A DNA stretch of 64,000 nt from Pseudonocardia hydrocarbonoxydans (GTDB lineage Bacteria > Actinomycetota > Actinomycetes > Mycobacteriales > Pseudonocardiaceae), in NCBI RefSeq assembly GCF_006539565.1, contig NZ_BJNG01000041.1:1-64000 (forward strand), given 5' to 3'. A program made the position numbers and the translations under genes. The notes under the pieces are model-generated. The model did not search any database and had not been told where the DNA came from. It saw only the letters and a program-made list of their open reading frames with translations. Position 1 is the first letter of the stretch. Every line of letters begins with the position of its first letter. Positions 32,388 through 42,055 of this stretch are shown piece by piece.

Positions 32388-34133
32388 GTGACCAGCGGGC
32401 CGCACGCCGCGCCCCGCGTCGACCCGTGGGTCCGGCTGCTGCGCCACGAGTACGTGCTGGCCTGCGCCGGGGGCGTCGCGCTCGCCGTCGTGATGACCTG
32501 GATCGCCCCGCCGGTCGCGCTGTGGCTGCTCACCGCGGGGGAGCGCTGGGACGGCGTCGCGAACCCGGTGACGACGATCGCGGGCGACCTGGGCGACCCG
32601 ACGCTGCAGGCCTGGCAGGTCGCCTGGACCGGGCACGCGCTGCTCGCCGACCCGGGGAACCTGTGGCACACCAACGCCTTCTTCCCGGAGCGGTACGCGC
32701 TGGCGTTCTCCGACAGCCTGCTGGGCTACGCGCCCGCCGGTCTGGTCGGCAGCGGGCCTGCGGCCGCGGTGCTGCGCTACAACGTGCTGTTCGTGCTGGC
32801 GTTCGCGCTCGCGTTCGTCGGCCTCTACGCGCTGGTCCGCCAGCTCGGCGCCGCGCGGGTCGCCGCGGTGGTGGCCGCGGCCGCGTTCGCCTACGCCCCG
32901 TGGCGCTACGGCCACACCGGCCACCTCAACGTGCTGTCCACCGGCGGCATCCCGCTGGCGCTGGCGATGCTCGCCCGGGGGCACGGGTGGTCGCTGCGCC
33001 GGGGGTACCGGCCGGAGCTGGTCCGGCCGGGCTGGGCGGTGGCCGGGTGGCTGGTCGTCGCCTGGCAGGTGTCGCTGGGCTTCGGGCTGGGGCTGCCCTT
33101 CGGCTACGTGCTGGGGGTCGGGGTGCTGGTGCTGTTGGTGCGCCGCGCCGTCGCGGGCGGCGCCCCGGTGCCCGCGGCGCTGTGGCGGGCCGACGCCCTC
33201 GGTGCGGCCGCCGCGCTCGCCGTGGTCGCCGCGCTGGTGTACCCCTACACGCAGGTGCGGGCCGCGTTCCCGGACAGCGTGCGGTCCTGGGAGTACGTCG
33301 GGGTGTTCTCGACGCCGCTGCGCGGGCTGCTCGTCGCCCCGGCCGAGTCGCTGGTGTGGCGCTCGTGGCACGGCCCGGCCCGCGACGCGCTGGGCTCGGC
33401 GGTGAACGAGAAGGCGCTGCTGTGCGGGTACGTGCTGATCGGGCTGGCCGCGGTCGGCCTGTTCCGCTCCGTGTGGCCGGCGCGGGCGCGGGCGCTGCTG
33501 GGCGTCGGAGTGCTGGTGAGCGCGCTGCTCGCGCTGGGCACCGAGGGGCCGCTGTACCGGGTGCTCTACGACCTCGCCCCCGGCTTCGACGGCATCCGCA
33601 CCCCCGGCCGGCTCGTGCTGTGGACCTCGCTGCTGCTCGCCGTGCTGGCCGCCGGGGCGGTGACCGCGCTGCAGGAACGGCTCGCCGGGGAACGCCGGCC
33701 GGTCGCGGTGCTGCTGCTCGCACCGCTGACCGCGGCCGTCCTGGTGGAGGGCCTGCCGCTGCTCGGGCACCCGGTCGTGCCGCCCGCGCCGCCCGCCCTG
33801 GCCTCGGCCCCCGCCCCGCTGATGGTGCTGCCCACCGACGTGCTCGTCGACAACCGCATCCAGCTCTGGGGTACCGACACCTTCCCGGCGATGGTCAACG
33901 GCGGCAGCGGCCAGTTCCCGCCCCGGCAGGCGGAGCTGCGCGAGGCGATGCGCACCTTCCCCGACGCCGCCGCTGTCGAGGCGCTACGCCGGATCGGGGT
34001 GCGCAGCGTGGTGGTGCTGCGCGAGGAGGTCGCGGGCACCGACTACGCGGGGGCGCTCACCGGGCCGACGGCCGGGCTGGGCATCACCCGCCGCGAGGTG
34101 GGCCGCGACGTCGTCTACGACCTGGCGGGCTGA
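32388..34133 (+). CDS. multi-spanning membrane protein, glycosyltransferase-like
   Basis: 581 aa. About ten to twelve hydrophobic helices are visible, for example YVLACAGGVALAVVMTWIAP, FVLAFALAFVGLYALVRQLG, a tight AAVVAAAAFAYAPWR, ALLGVGVLVSALLALGTEG and LLAVLAAGAVTALQE. An extracytoplasmic loop after helix 1 and a soluble C-terminal domain of about 110 residues are typical of polyprenyl-phosphate-dependent (GT-C) sugar transferases and YfhO-like proteins. No catalytic motif is certain, so the substrate is open. CAGAAT ends seven bases before the GTG. It overlaps the next, convergent gene by 19 bp. Confidence 0.6.
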   Translation: MTSGPHAAPRVDPWVRLLRHEYVLACAGGVALAVVMTWIAPPVALWLLTAGERWDGVANPVTTIAGDLGDPTLQAWQVAWTGHALLADPGNLWHTNAFFPERYALAFSDSLLGYAPAGLVGSGPAAAVLRYNVLFVLAFALAFVGLYALVRQLGAARVAAVVAAAAFAYAPWRYGHTGHLNVLSTGGIPLALAMLARGHGWSLRRGYRPELVRPGWAVAGWLVVAWQVSLGFGLGLPFGYVLGVGVLVLLVRRAVAGGAPVPAALWRADALGAAAALAVVAALVYPYTQVRAAFPDSVRSWEYVGVFSTPLRGLLVAPAESLVWRSWHGPARDALGSAVNEKALLCGYVLIGLAAVGLFRSVWPARARALLGVGVLVSALLALGTEGPLYRVLYDLAPGFDGIRTPGRLVLWTSLLLAVLAAGAVTALQERLAGERRPVAVLLLAPLTAAVLVEGLPLLGHPVVPPAPPALASAPAPLMVLPTDVLVDNRIQLWGTDTFPAMVNGGSGQFPPRQAELREAMRTFPDAAAVEALRRIGVRSVVVLREEVAGTDYAGALTGPTAGLGITRREVGRDVVYDLAG

Positions 34134-34501
34134 GCAGGCGCGGCGTCGCGGCGCACCCGCAGGGCCCACATCACGAGCAGGATCTGCAGCGGCAGGCGCC
34201 CGTAGGCGACGGCCTGCTCGGCGGCGGACCGGTCCGACCAGTCGATCGCCATCTTGACGTTGGCCGGGAACACCGCGACGAACAGCACCGCCGCGGCGAG
34301 CCCGCCCAGGCGGCGGGTCCGCGGCACCGCGACGGCCGCGGCCACCCCCAGCTCCGCGACCCCCGAGGCGTAGGTCCAGAACCGGGCCGGGCCGGGGAGC
34401 TGCTCGGGCACCATCGCGTCGAAGAACGCGGGGGCGACGAAGTGGGTGACCCCGGCGGCGGCGAGGAATCCGGCGAGGACGAGTGCGGCACGCGAGGTCA
34501 C
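34115..34501 (-). CDS. DoxX-like small membrane protein
   Basis: 128 aa, four hydrophobic helices. Segments VTHFVAPAFFDAMVPEQLPG, YASGVAELGVAAAVAVPRTR and VFPANVKMAIDW recall DoxX/DUF4870-type proteins of unknown function. The GTG at 34501 is 43 bp from the divergent K+ channel gene. Confidence 0.7.
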   Translation of the reverse strand: MTSRAALVLAGFLAAAGVTHFVAPAFFDAMVPEQLPGPARFWTYASGVAELGVAAAVAVPRTRRLGGLAAAVLFVAVFPANVKMAIDWSDRSAAEQAVAYGRLPLQILLVMWALRVRRDAAPAQPARS

Positions 34502-34543
34502 ACCGCTGATCGTCGCACGGGTGGCTCGGGCTACCCTCCGCGC

Positions 34544-35608
34544 GTGAGGAGCGAGGGGCGCCGCAGGCCGGTCGCCGACCCGTCACTTGTCGGGCCGGTG
34601 CGCATGCCCGATTCCACGGTGACGCCGCTGGTGTCGCTGCTGCGCAGGCTGCTGATCGCCCTCGGCGCGCTGACCGCCACCGCGCTGATCGTCTACTTCG
34701 GGCGCGACGGGTACCTCGACAACAACTCCGACGGCGACCCGATCAGCCTGGCCGACGCCTTCTACTACGCCACGGTCTCGGTCTCCACCACCGGGTACGG
34801 CGACATCGTCCCGGTCACCGACGCGGCCCGGCTGTGGACCACGATCGCGGTCACCCCGCTGCGGCTGATCTTCCTCATCACGTTCGTCGGGACCACCGTC
34901 GAGCTGCTCACCGAACGCTCCCGGCAGTCCTTCCGGATCGAGCGCTGGAGGTCCAGGTTGCGCGACCACACCATCGTCGTCGGGTACGGCACCAAGGGGC
35001 GCGCCGCGGTGGAGACGCTGCTCGGCGACGACAAGTCGGCCGACGAGATCGTCGTCGTCGACACCGACCGGGCCCAGCTCGACGCCGCGTCGGCGCTCGG
35101 GCTGGTCACCGTCACCGGCAACGCCACGCGCTCGAGCGTGCTGCGCATCGCGGGCGTGGCGCACGCGTCGGCGATCATCGTGGCGACCAACCGCGACGAC
35201 ACCGCCGTCCTGGTCACGCTGACCGCGCGCGAGCTCGCCCCGTCCATCCGGATCGTGGCGGCGGTGCGGGAGTCGGAGAACGTGCACCTGCTGCGGCAGT
35301 CCGGCGCCAACTCCGTCGTGGTCTCCGCGGAGACGGCGGGCCGGCTGCTCGGTGCGGCCACCACGAACCCGAACGTCGTCGAGGTCGTCGAGGACCTGCT
35401 GACGCCGGACGCGGGCTTCGCCATCAGCGAGCGCGAGGTCGAGGAGTCCGAGGTGGGCGGCTCGCCGCGGCACCTGGGTGACATCGTGCTGGCCGTGGTG
35501 CGCGGCGACGACCTGTTCCGCGTCGACTCCCCCAAGGTCGACTCGCTGGAACGCGGCGACCGCCTGCTCTACGTCCGCAAGGCCACCCCGCCCGACGACG
35601 AGGACTGA
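34544..35608 (+). CDS. two-helix potassium channel with RCK (TrkA-N) domain
   Basis: 354 aa from GTG at 34544, six bases after TACCCT (34532-34537); an ATG at 34604 is a later alternative that removes 20 residues. TM1 is about residues 30-52, the pore helix leads to the filter TTGYGD (82-87) and TM2 to FLITFVGTTVELL. The RCK domain begins near residue 141 with IVVGYGTKGRAAVETLL and a nucleotide-binding loop, followed by VTGNATRSSVLRIAGV. A second RCK_C-like part ends the protein. By position and composition it matches, from memory, Rv3200c. Confidence 0.92.
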   Translation: MRSEGRRRPVADPSLVGPVRMPDSTVTPLVSLLRRLLIALGALTATALIVYFGRDGYLDNNSDGDPISLADAFYYATVSVSTTGYGDIVPVTDAARLWTTIAVTPLRLIFLITFVGTTVELLTERSRQSFRIERWRSRLRDHTIVVGYGTKGRAAVETLLGDDKSADEIVVVDTDRAQLDAASALGLVTVTGNATRSSVLRIAGVAHASAIIVATNRDDTAVLVTLTARELAPSIRIVAAVRESENVHLLRQSGANSVVVSAETAGRLLGAATTNPNVVEVVEDLLTPDAGFAISEREVEESEVGGSPRHLGDIVLAVVRGDDLFRVDSPKVDSLERGDRLLYVRKATPPDDED

Positions 35609-36882
35609 TCCGCGGGCAGCGTCAGCTCGAACACCGCGCCGCCTCCGGGCGGGGGCTCGACGCACCGCAGGTCGCCGCCGCTCGCCCGGGCGATGCCGCG
35701 GGCGATGGCCAGGCCCAGACCGGCGCCGCCGTCGTGGGCGGTGCGGGACTCGTCCAGGCGCACCAGCCGGTCGAAGATCCGCTCGCGGTCGGCGGGCGCG
35801 ACGCCGGGTCCGTCGTCGGCCACCCGGACCAGCGGGCCGGGCCCGACCCGCACCTCGACCGCCCCGTGGCGCTGCGCGTTGTCGAGCAGGTTGGCCAGCA
35901 CCTGGGCCAGGCGGGCGGGGTCGGCGTGCACCGTGACCGGCGTCCCGCTCACCTCGATGTCGCGCCCCGGCGCCCGCAGCCGGACCCGGTCGACCTCGGT
36001 GCGGGCCAGCGCCAGCAGGTCGACGGGCTCGGGCCGCAGCTCGATGCCGGCGTCGATCCGGGCCATCGCGAGCAGGTCGTCGACCAGGCGCCCGGCGCGG
36101 TGGCTCTCGCGCAGCAGCAGCAGGTGCAGGCGATCGCGCTCCTCGGCGTCGAGCCCGGGGGCGACGGCCGCCTCGGCCACCGCCTGCACCCCGGCCAGCG
36201 GGGTGCGCAGCTCGTGCGCGGCGTCGGCGACGAACCGGCGCGTGCGGGCCTCGGAGTCCCGCGCCTGGCGCTCGGCACCCTCCAGCGCGTCGAGCATGTC
36301 GTCGAAGGCGGCGGCGGTGCGGCCCAGCTCGGTGTCGGTGCGGTCGGGGGCCAGGCGACGGCCGCGGTCGCCGCGGGTGATGGAACGGGCGAGGGCGGTC
36401 ATGCCGTCGAGCGGGGCGAGCGCGACGCGGGTCGTCACCAGCGTCACGATCCCGGCGACGGCGAGCGCGCCCGCGCTGAGCAGGAACAGGGTGCGGCGCA
36501 GGCGCTGCTGCGCGGCGGTGACCCCGTCGTCGACGGCCACCAGGGTGAGCTGCGAGCCGTCGGCCAGCGGCAGCCGCAGCACCCGGTCGTCGGGCCCGCG
36601 CCCGGGCCGCCCGCGCCGGTCGCCGAAGACCTCGCCGTCGGCGGCGACGAGCACCGCCCGGATCCCCGGCGCCTCGACCCGCCGCGCGATCTCCGCGGTG
36701 TCTACGCCGCGGGTCACCAGCTCGCCGGCGAGCGCGGCCCGCACGGACAGCTGGTCGCGCAGCTCGGCGCGGCTCTGCGCGGCGAACACGACGTCGGTGA
36801 GCACGCCGAGGACGAGCAGCACCGCGGCCAGCACCAGCAGGCTCGACGCCGTGACCCGCGCCCGCAGCGACCAGCCGCTCAC
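35569..36882 (-). CDS. sensor histidine kinase
   Basis: 437 aa. TM1 at about residues 12-34, TM2 at about 131-152, a HAMP region, and the H-box VADAAHELRTPLAGVQ with phospho-acceptor H223. The ATPase has N-box NLLDNAQRHGAVEV, G1 VADDGPGVAPADRERIF and G2 GGAGLGLAIARGIARASGG. It overlaps the paired regulator by four bases (start 36882 inside the regulator's stop), and the convergent K+ channel end by 40 bp. The likely target is the divergent DUF5666 gene or itself. Confidence 0.93.
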   Translation of the reverse strand: MSGWSLRARVTASSLLVLAAVLLVLGVLTDVVFAAQSRAELRDQLSVRAALAGELVTRGVDTAEIARRVEAPGIRAVLVAADGEVFGDRRGRPGRGPDDRVLRLPLADGSQLTLVAVDDGVTAAQQRLRRTLFLLSAGALAVAGIVTLVTTRVALAPLDGMTALARSITRGDRGRRLAPDRTDTELGRTAAAFDDMLDALEGAERQARDSEARTRRFVADAAHELRTPLAGVQAVAEAAVAPGLDAEERDRLHLLLLRESHRAGRLVDDLLAMARIDAGIELRPEPVDLLALARTEVDRVRLRAPGRDIEVSGTPVTVHADPARLAQVLANLLDNAQRHGAVEVRVGPGPLVRVADDGPGVAPADRERIFDRLVRLDESRTAHDGGAGLGLAIARGIARASGGDLRCVEPPPGGGAVFELTLPADQSSSSGGVALRT

Positions 36883-37541
36883 GGCTCCGCCCGCAGCACG
36901 TAGCCCAGGCCGCGCACGGTGTGCAGCAGCCGCGGCTCGCCGAGCTTGCGGCGCAGCGCGGAGACGTGCACCTCGACGAGGTTCGGGTCGTACTCGGTGT
37001 AGCCCCAGACCCGGGTGAGGATCTGCCCCTTGCCGACGACGCGCCCGCGCTGGGCCGCGAGGTAGTCCAGCAGCCGCAGCTCGGTGGCCGTCAGCTCGAT
37101 CGGCACCCCGGCGCGGCTGACGGCCCCGGCCGCGGCGTCGACGAGCAGGTCGCCCACCTCCACCGTCGACGGCGTGCGCCCCATCCGCCGCAGCACCGCG
37201 GTCACCCGTGCGAGCAGCTCGGCCAGCGCGAACGGCTTCACCACGTAGTCGTCGGCGCCGCCGTGCAGGCCGCGCAGCCGGTCGTCGACGGCGTCGCGGG
37301 CGGTGAGCATCAGCACCCCGGCGTCGCTGTGCCGGCGCACGACCTCCAGCAGCGCGAACCCGTCGCGGCCGGGGAGCATGACGTCGAGGACGACCAGGTC
37401 GGGGCGGAAGGCCTCCAGGTCGCGTTCCAGCGCGGCGCCGTCGGCGCGGCCCGCGGCGTGGAAACCCGCCCCGGTGAGCCCGGTGAGCACGGCCGTGCGG
37501 ATCGCCTCGGCGTCCTCGACGACCAGCACCCGCGCTCCCAC
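36879..37541 (-). CDS. OmpR-family response regulator
   Basis: 220 aa. Receiver with E9/D10, phospho-acceptor D53 in VVLDVMLPGRDG, T80-region LMLTARDAVDD, and K102-region VVKPF. The winged helix ends LLHTVRGLGYVLRAEP. It is first in its operon with the kinase downstream. Two sets of 11-bp-spaced direct repeats lie in the divergent spacer with the DUF5666 gene and are likely binding sites. Confidence 0.93.
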   Translation of the reverse strand: MGARVLVVEDAEAIRTAVLTGLTGAGFHAAGRADGAALERDLEAFRPDLVVLDVMLPGRDGFALLEVVRRHSDAGVLMLTARDAVDDRLRGLHGGADDYVVKPFALAELLARVTAVLRRMGRTPSTVEVGDLLVDAAAGAVSRAGVPIELTATELRLLDYLAAQRGRVVGKGQILTRVWGYTEYDPNLVEVHVSALRRKLGEPRLLHTVRGLGYVLRAEP

Positions 37542-37563
37542 GCCGCCATCCTGCCCGCCCGAC

Positions 37564-37609
37564 GCTGAAGATCGGCTGAAGGAGCCGCCGCCTTCAGGTT
37601 CCGGTCAGG
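37564..37609. promoter_or_regulatory. two direct-repeat pairs spaced 11 bp, probable response-regulator sites
   Basis: GCTGAAG occurs at 37564 and 37575, and TTCAGG/GTCAGG at 37593 and 37604; both pairs have an 11-base spacing, one helical turn, as OmpR-type dimers need. The two pairs are on opposite strands. They lie between the regulator gene and the DUF5666 gene, suggesting control of both. Confidence 0.55.
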
Positions 37610-37653
37610 TCCGCCGCGCAGGCTCGGTCCGACCGACGACCCGAGGAGCCCCG

Positions 37654-38331
37654 ATGACCACTCCCGAGACCCCCACCCGCCGCCGCCCGCGCGGGCGCAC
37701 CCTCGTGATCGGCGCCGTCGTGCTGGCGGTGCTGGTCGTGGCCGCGGTCGTCGCCGCGCTCGTGCTGCCCGGCGGCGGCCCGGGCCGCGACGGCGACCGG
37801 CGCGGCGGGCCGCCCGGGATCGGCCTCACCGGTGGGTTCGGCGAGTTCGACGAGCTCGGACCCGGTGGTGACCGTCCGCGGGGCCCGCGCGGGGGCGGGT
37901 GGCCGGGGGACGACCCCGTCCTCGTCGGGTCGGTCGTGTCGACGGCGCCGGGCTCGATCGTCGTCACCCCGGACGGCGGCGCGCCGCGCACCCTGCGCAC
38001 CGACGACGACACCCGGGTCCGGGGCGGGGGCAACGCCGCGCTCGGCGACCTGGCCCCGGGGGAGCGCGTGGTGGTCCGCGTCGAGGGCACCGGTGACGCG
38101 GCCACCGCCGTCGGGATCCTCGCGCCGCAGGCCCGGGTCGCGGGGACCGTCACCGCGCTGACCGGCACCGCCGCGACCGTCGTGGCCGTCGACGGGCGGA
38201 CCGTCGACGTCGACGTCGCCGCGCTCGGGCAGCAGCCCGCCGTCGGCGACGTGGTGGTGCTGACCGGCACGTTCGCCGACGGGACGACGCTGGTCGCCGA
38301 CGGGGTCCGGGTCCTGCCCCGGGCCTCCTAG
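37654..38331 (+). CDS. membrane-anchored DUF5666-type protein
   Basis: 225 aa. One helix at residues 16-39 (LVIGAVVLAVLVVAAVVAAL) anchors a proline/glycine-rich stretch and two small beta-barrel-like repeats: DDPVLVGSVVSTAPGSIVV and PQARVAGTVTALTGTAATVV, as in DUF5666. The function is unknown. It has GAGGAG upstream of the ATG. It lies opposite the two-component genes with 11-bp direct repeats between, so it is a likely member of their regulon. The convergent xylR-type gene overlaps its stop by four bases. Confidence 0.75.
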   Translation: MTTPETPTRRRPRGRTLVIGAVVLAVLVVAAVVAALVLPGGGPGRDGDRRGGPPGIGLTGGFGEFDELGPGGDRPRGPRGGGWPGDDPVLVGSVVSTAPGSIVVTPDGGAPRTLRTDDDTRVRGGGNAALGDLAPGERVVVRVEGTGDAATAVGILAPQARVAGTVTALTGTAATVVAVDGRTVDVDVAALGQQPAVGDVVVLTGTFADGTTLVADGVRVLPRAS

Positions 38332-39425
38332 GGCCGCAGCAGCCGCTGCCGCACCACCGTCGCCGCGGCGGCCCGCAGCGCCCCGCCGGGGCCCAGCGCC
38401 GACAGGCGCACCTGCACGTCGGACCGGTGCACGACCCGCTCGCAGAGCCGGTCGTGCACCGCCGCGCGCAGCGCCTCGCCGAGCCGGGGGTAGATCCCGC
38501 CGAGGACGACGACCGGCACGTCGAGCAGGTTGACCGCGCCGGCCAGCGCCACGCCCAGGGCGCGCGCGGCGGCGTCGAGGACGTGCGCGGGCAGGGCGTC
38601 GAGATCGGTGGTGCGGCCCGCGCGCAGCAGCGCGTCGCGGCCCGCGACCTGCTCCAGGCAGCCGTGCCCGCCGCAGCGGCAGTTCGGCCCGTCTGGGTCG
38701 ACGACGACGTGCCCCAGCTCGCCCGCGCGTCCGCCCGCCCCGCGGAACAGGCGCCCGCCCAGCACGATCCCCGCGCCCACCCCGACCCCGCCGGAGACGT
38801 AGAGGGCGTCGGGCGGGCCGTCGGCGAACCACAGCTCGGCGAGCGCGGCGAGGTCGGCCTCGTTGGCCGTGGTCACCGGCAGGCCGTCCAGCAGCGGGCC
38901 GACGTCGGCACCCGACCAGCGCGGCAGGTTGGGCGCCCGCACCACGATCCCGTCGGTGCCGACGACGCCGGGCACCGCCACCGCCACCCCGGCGACGTCC
39001 AGCCCGGCCTCGGCGCGGACCGCGCGGGCGAGCTCGGTCGCCCGGGCCAGCGCGACGCCCGGCGGGGCGTCACGGTGGTCCGAGGCGGCCCGGGCGGTGG
39101 CCCGCACCGCGCCGGTGAGGTCGACGACGCAGGCCGCGACGTGGTCGACCTCGATCTCGATCCCCAGGCCCGCGGGCCCGGACCGGTTGAGCTGCAACGG
39201 GTTCGCCGGCCGCCCGGGGCCGCCCCGGGCGGCCGCGAGCTCGTCGAGCAGCCCGGCGCCGAGCAGCTCCTCGACCAGTGAGGACACGGTGCCGCGGGTC
39301 AGCCCGGTGCGGGCGGCGATGGTCGCCCGCGAGACCGGCTCGGCGTCGACGACCTCCCCGAGGACCAGCGCGAGGTTGTGCCGCCGGACGTCGCCGCCCG
39401 CGGCGCGGGCACCGGACTCGCGCAC
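38328..39425 (-). CDS. xylR: ROK-family xylose repressor
   Basis: 365 aa from GTG at 39425. An N-terminal winged helix (ATIAARTGLTRGTVSSLVEELLGAGLL) is fused to a ROK sugar-kinase-like domain. The ROK zinc motif is visible as GPNCRCGGHGCLEQ, and the ATP-site glycine turn as YVSGGVGVGAGIVLGG. It is last in a xylA-xylB-xylR operon, two bases after xylB. It should bind the palindrome at 42011-42031 in the xylA promoter and respond to xylose. The regulator role is inferred from context and domain order. Confidence 0.88.
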   Translation of the reverse strand: MRESGARAAGGDVRRHNLALVLGEVVDAEPVSRATIAARTGLTRGTVSSLVEELLGAGLLDELAAARGGPGRPANPLQLNRSGPAGLGIEIEVDHVAACVVDLTGAVRATARAASDHRDAPPGVALARATELARAVRAEAGLDVAGVAVAVPGVVGTDGIVVRAPNLPRWSGADVGPLLDGLPVTTANEADLAALAELWFADGPPDALYVSGGVGVGAGIVLGGRLFRGAGGRAGELGHVVVDPDGPNCRCGGHGCLEQVAGRDALLRAGRTTDLDALPAHVLDAAARALGVALAGAVNLLDVPVVVLGGIYPRLGEALRAAVHDRLCERVVHRSDVQVRLSALGPGGALRAAAATVVRQRLLRP

Positions 39426-39427
39426 GC

Positions 39428-40819
39428 TCAGGCCCCGACCCGCGCGACGGTGAGGTCGCGGGCCCGCGCGTAGCGCGCCCGGACCTCGGGGGTCGGGTCG
39501 GCGTCGAACGACTCGACCTGCGCCGCGTCCCACTCCGGCAGCGTCCCGGTCAGCACCCAGGCGGCCTGCCGGGCCGCGCCGTCGGCGACGTACTCGCCCG
39601 GCGTGGGCCGCAGCACCGGCCGCCCGAACACCGCGGGCGCGATGCCGGCCACCGCGTCGGAGCGGGCGCCGCCCCCGACCAGGAACACCCGCCGCACCGG
39701 CACGCCGGCCTCGACCAGGGCGTCGAGGGCGTCGGCGAGCCCGCACAGCAGCCCCTCGACCGAGGCGCGCGCGAGGTGCGCCGGGGTGGCGGTGCCGAGC
39801 GTGACCCCGTGCAGGGCGCCGGTGGAGTCGGGCCGGTTGGGGGTGCGCTCGCCCTCCAGGTAGGGCACCAGCACGAGCCCGCCGGACCCGGCGGGCGCGG
39901 ACAGCGCGAGGCGCGCCAGCGCGGCGTGGTCGACGCCCAGCAGCGCACCCGCGGCGTCGAGCACCCGCGCCGCGTTGAGCGTGCACACCAGCGGCAGGTG
40001 CTCGCCGGTGGCGGAGGCGAACCCGGCGACGATCCCGGTGGCGTCCGCCGTGGGGGTGGGGCTGACCGCCGACACCACCCCCGAGGTGCCCAGCGACACC
40101 ACGACGTCACCGGTGCGCGCCCCCAGCCCCAGCGCGGCACCGGCGTTGTCGCCCGCGCCCGGCCCGAGCAGCACGCCGTCGGGGGTGCGGCCCGCGGCCT
40201 CGCCGGGACCCAGCACCCGCGGCAGCCGGACGTCGGAGCGGCCGAAGGCGCGTTCCAGCAGGTCGAGGCGGTAGCCGTCGGATCCCCAGTAGCCGGTGCC
40301 GGAGGCGTCGGAGCGGTCGGTGACCAGGTCGTCGAGCGCGCCGGTGCCGCGCAGCCGCCAGGTCAGCCAGTCGTGCGGCAGGCACACCGCCGCGGTGGCC
40401 GCGGCGTGGTCGGGCTCGTGCGTGGCCAGCCAGCGCAGCTTGCTGGCGGTGATCGAGGCGACGGGCACGCTGCCGGTCGCGTCGGCCCACGCCTGCGCGC
40501 CCAGCTCGGCGACCAGGTCGTCGGCGGCGGCGGCCGAGCGGGTGTCGTTCCACAGCAGGGCGGGGCGGACGACCTCACCGGACCCCGACAGGCACACCAT
40601 CCCGTGCTGCTGCCCGGCGACGGCGACCGCCTCGACGCCGTCGAGCCCGCCGGCCCGGTCGAGCGCCTCCTGCAACGCCGCCCACCAGGCGTCGGGGTGG
40701 ACCTCGGTGCCCGACGGGTGCGGCGCCCGCCCGTGGCGCACCGGCGCACCCGTGTCGGCGTCACGGATCACGACGGTGCACGACTGCGTCGAGGAGTCGA
40801 CGCCGGCGACGAGGCTCAC
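39428..40819 (-). CDS. xylB: xylulokinase
   Basis: 463 aa FGGY kinase phosphorylating D-xylulose. It begins [21 protein letters not shown] (phosphate 1 loop), has [33 protein letters not shown], and the C-terminal FGGY-like [18 protein letters not shown]. Catalytic Asp is expected in [12 protein letters not shown]. The GTG at 40819 overlaps the end of xylA by four bases. Confidence 0.94.
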   Translation of the reverse strand: MSLVAGVDSSTQSCTVVIRDADTGAPVRHGRAPHPSGTEVHPDAWWAALQEALDRAGGLDGVEAVAVAGQQHGMVCLSGSGEVVRPALLWNDTRSAAAADDLVAELGAQAWADATGSVPVASITASKLRWLATHEPDHAAATAAVCLPHDWLTWRLRGTGALDDLVTDRSDASGTGYWGSDGYRLDLLERAFGRSDVRLPRVLGPGEAAGRTPDGVLLGPGAGDNAGAALGLGARTGDVVVSLGTSGVVSAVSPTPTADATGIVAGFASATGEHLPLVCTLNAARVLDAAGALLGVDHAALARLALSAPAGSGGLVLVPYLEGERTPNRPDSTGALHGVTLGTATPAHLARASVEGLLCGLADALDALVEAGVPVRRVFLVGGGARSDAVAGIAPAVFGRPVLRPTPGEYVADGAARQAAWVLTGTLPEWDAAQVESFDADPTPEVRARYARARDLTVARVGA

Positions 40820-42000
40820 CGCGCCCCCATCAGGTGCTCCACCGCCAGCTGGCCGAGCCTGCCGAAGCCGTAGCCCCGCTCGCCGGCCTTGTCGACGTCG
40901 AAGTCCTCGAACGCGGAACGGTCGGCGGCCAGGTCGGCCAGCGTCTCGCCCGCGTTCAGCGTGGGCGTCGAGAGCTCCGCGACGCCGGCCGTGGCCAGCG
41001 CCTGCTGCACCTCGGGATCGGCGCGGAAGGCGGCGGCCCGCTCGCGCAGCAGCAGGTAGGTGCGCATGTTGGCCGCAGCGGAGTCCCAGACGCCGGCGAC
41101 GTCCTCGGTGCGCAGCGGCTTGTAGTCGAAGTGCCGCGGGCCGTCGTAGGCCGGAGCCCCGCCCACCCCGCCGTGCTCGATGAGGTCGACGAGGGAGAAC
41201 GCGTTGATCAGGTCGCCGTGGCCGAAGATCAGGTCCTGGTCGTACTTGATGCCGCGCTGGCCGTTGAGGTCGAGGTGGAACAGCTTGCCCGCCCACAGCG
41301 CCTGCGCGATGCCCGCCGAGTAGTTGAGCCCGGCCATCTGCTCGTGCCCGACCTCGGGGTTCACGCCCACGATGTCACCGTGCTCCAGCTCGGCGATGAA
41401 CGCCAGCGCGTGCCCGACCGTGGGCAGCAGGATGTCGCCGCGCGGCTCGTTGGGCTTGGGCTCGATCGCGAAGCGGATGCCGTAGCCCTGCTCCTTGACG
41501 TACGCCGCGAGGGTGTCGATGCCCTCGCGGTAGCGGTCGAGCGCGGCCCGGATGTCCTTGCCGGAGTCGACCTCGGCGCCCTCCCGGCCGCCCCAGAACA
41601 CGTAGGTCGACGCGCCCAGCTCCGCCGCCAGGTCGAGGTTGCGCAGGATCTTGCGCAGCGCGAACCGGCGCACGCCCCGGTCGTTGCTGGTGAACGCCCC
41701 GTCCTTGAACACGGGGTGGGTGAAGGTGTTGGTGGTCATCATCGGGACCACCAGCCCGGTCTCGTCGAGCGCGGCGCGGAAGCGGGCGACGATGCGCGCG
41801 CGCTCGTCGGGCGACGACCCGAACGGGATCAGGTCGTCGTCGTGGAACGTGACGCCCCACGCGCCGAGGTCGGAGAGCCGGTGCACCGACTCGACGGGGT
41901 CGAGCCAGGGCCGCGTGGCGGTGCCGAACGGGTCGGCGGCGGGCCAGCCGACGGTCCAGAGCCCGAAACTGAAGTGGTCGTCACGAGTCGGCTGCACCAT
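40816..42000 (-). CDS. xylA: xylose isomerase
   Basis: 394 aa, class I (short, actinobacterial) form. Conserved parts are [55 protein letters not shown] with metal ligand Glu, [16 protein letters not shown] and [18 protein letters not shown] with the Asp metal ligands. It converts xylose to xylulose and needs Mg2+ or Co2+. It is first in the operon. A probable ROK operator lies 11-31 bases upstream of the ATG at 42000. Confidence 0.96.
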   Translation of the reverse strand: MVQPTRDDHFSFGLWTVGWPAADPFGTATRPWLDPVESVHRLSDLGAWGVTFHDDDLIPFGSSPDERARIVARFRAALDETGLVVPMMTTNTFTHPVFKDGAFTSNDRGVRRFALRKILRNLDLAAELGASTYVFWGGREGAEVDSGKDIRAALDRYREGIDTLAAYVKEQGYGIRFAIEPKPNEPRGDILLPTVGHALAFIAELEHGDIVGVNPEVGHEQMAGLNYSAGIAQALWAGKLFHLDLNGQRGIKYDQDLIFGHGDLINAFSLVDLIEHGGVGGAPAYDGPRHFDYKPLRTEDVAGVWDSAAANMRTYLLLRERAAAFRADPEVQQALATAGVAELSTPTLNAGETLADLAADRSAFEDFDVDKAGERGYGFGRLGQLAVEHLMGAR

Positions 42001-42010
42001 CGGGAAACCC

Positions 42011-42031
42011 TTTGTTCGATCATCGTACAAA
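42011..42031. promoter_or_regulatory. XylR operator palindrome
   Basis: TTTGTTCGAT-C-ATCGTACAAA is a 10-1-10 palindrome with one mismatch. Its AT-rich ends contrast with the GC-rich surroundings and fit ROK-family operators. It lies between xylA and the divergent exonuclease gene, 12 bp before the latter's -10 box. Confidence 0.75.
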
Positions 42032-42055
42032 CTCGTCCACGGTAGCGTGCCCGGC

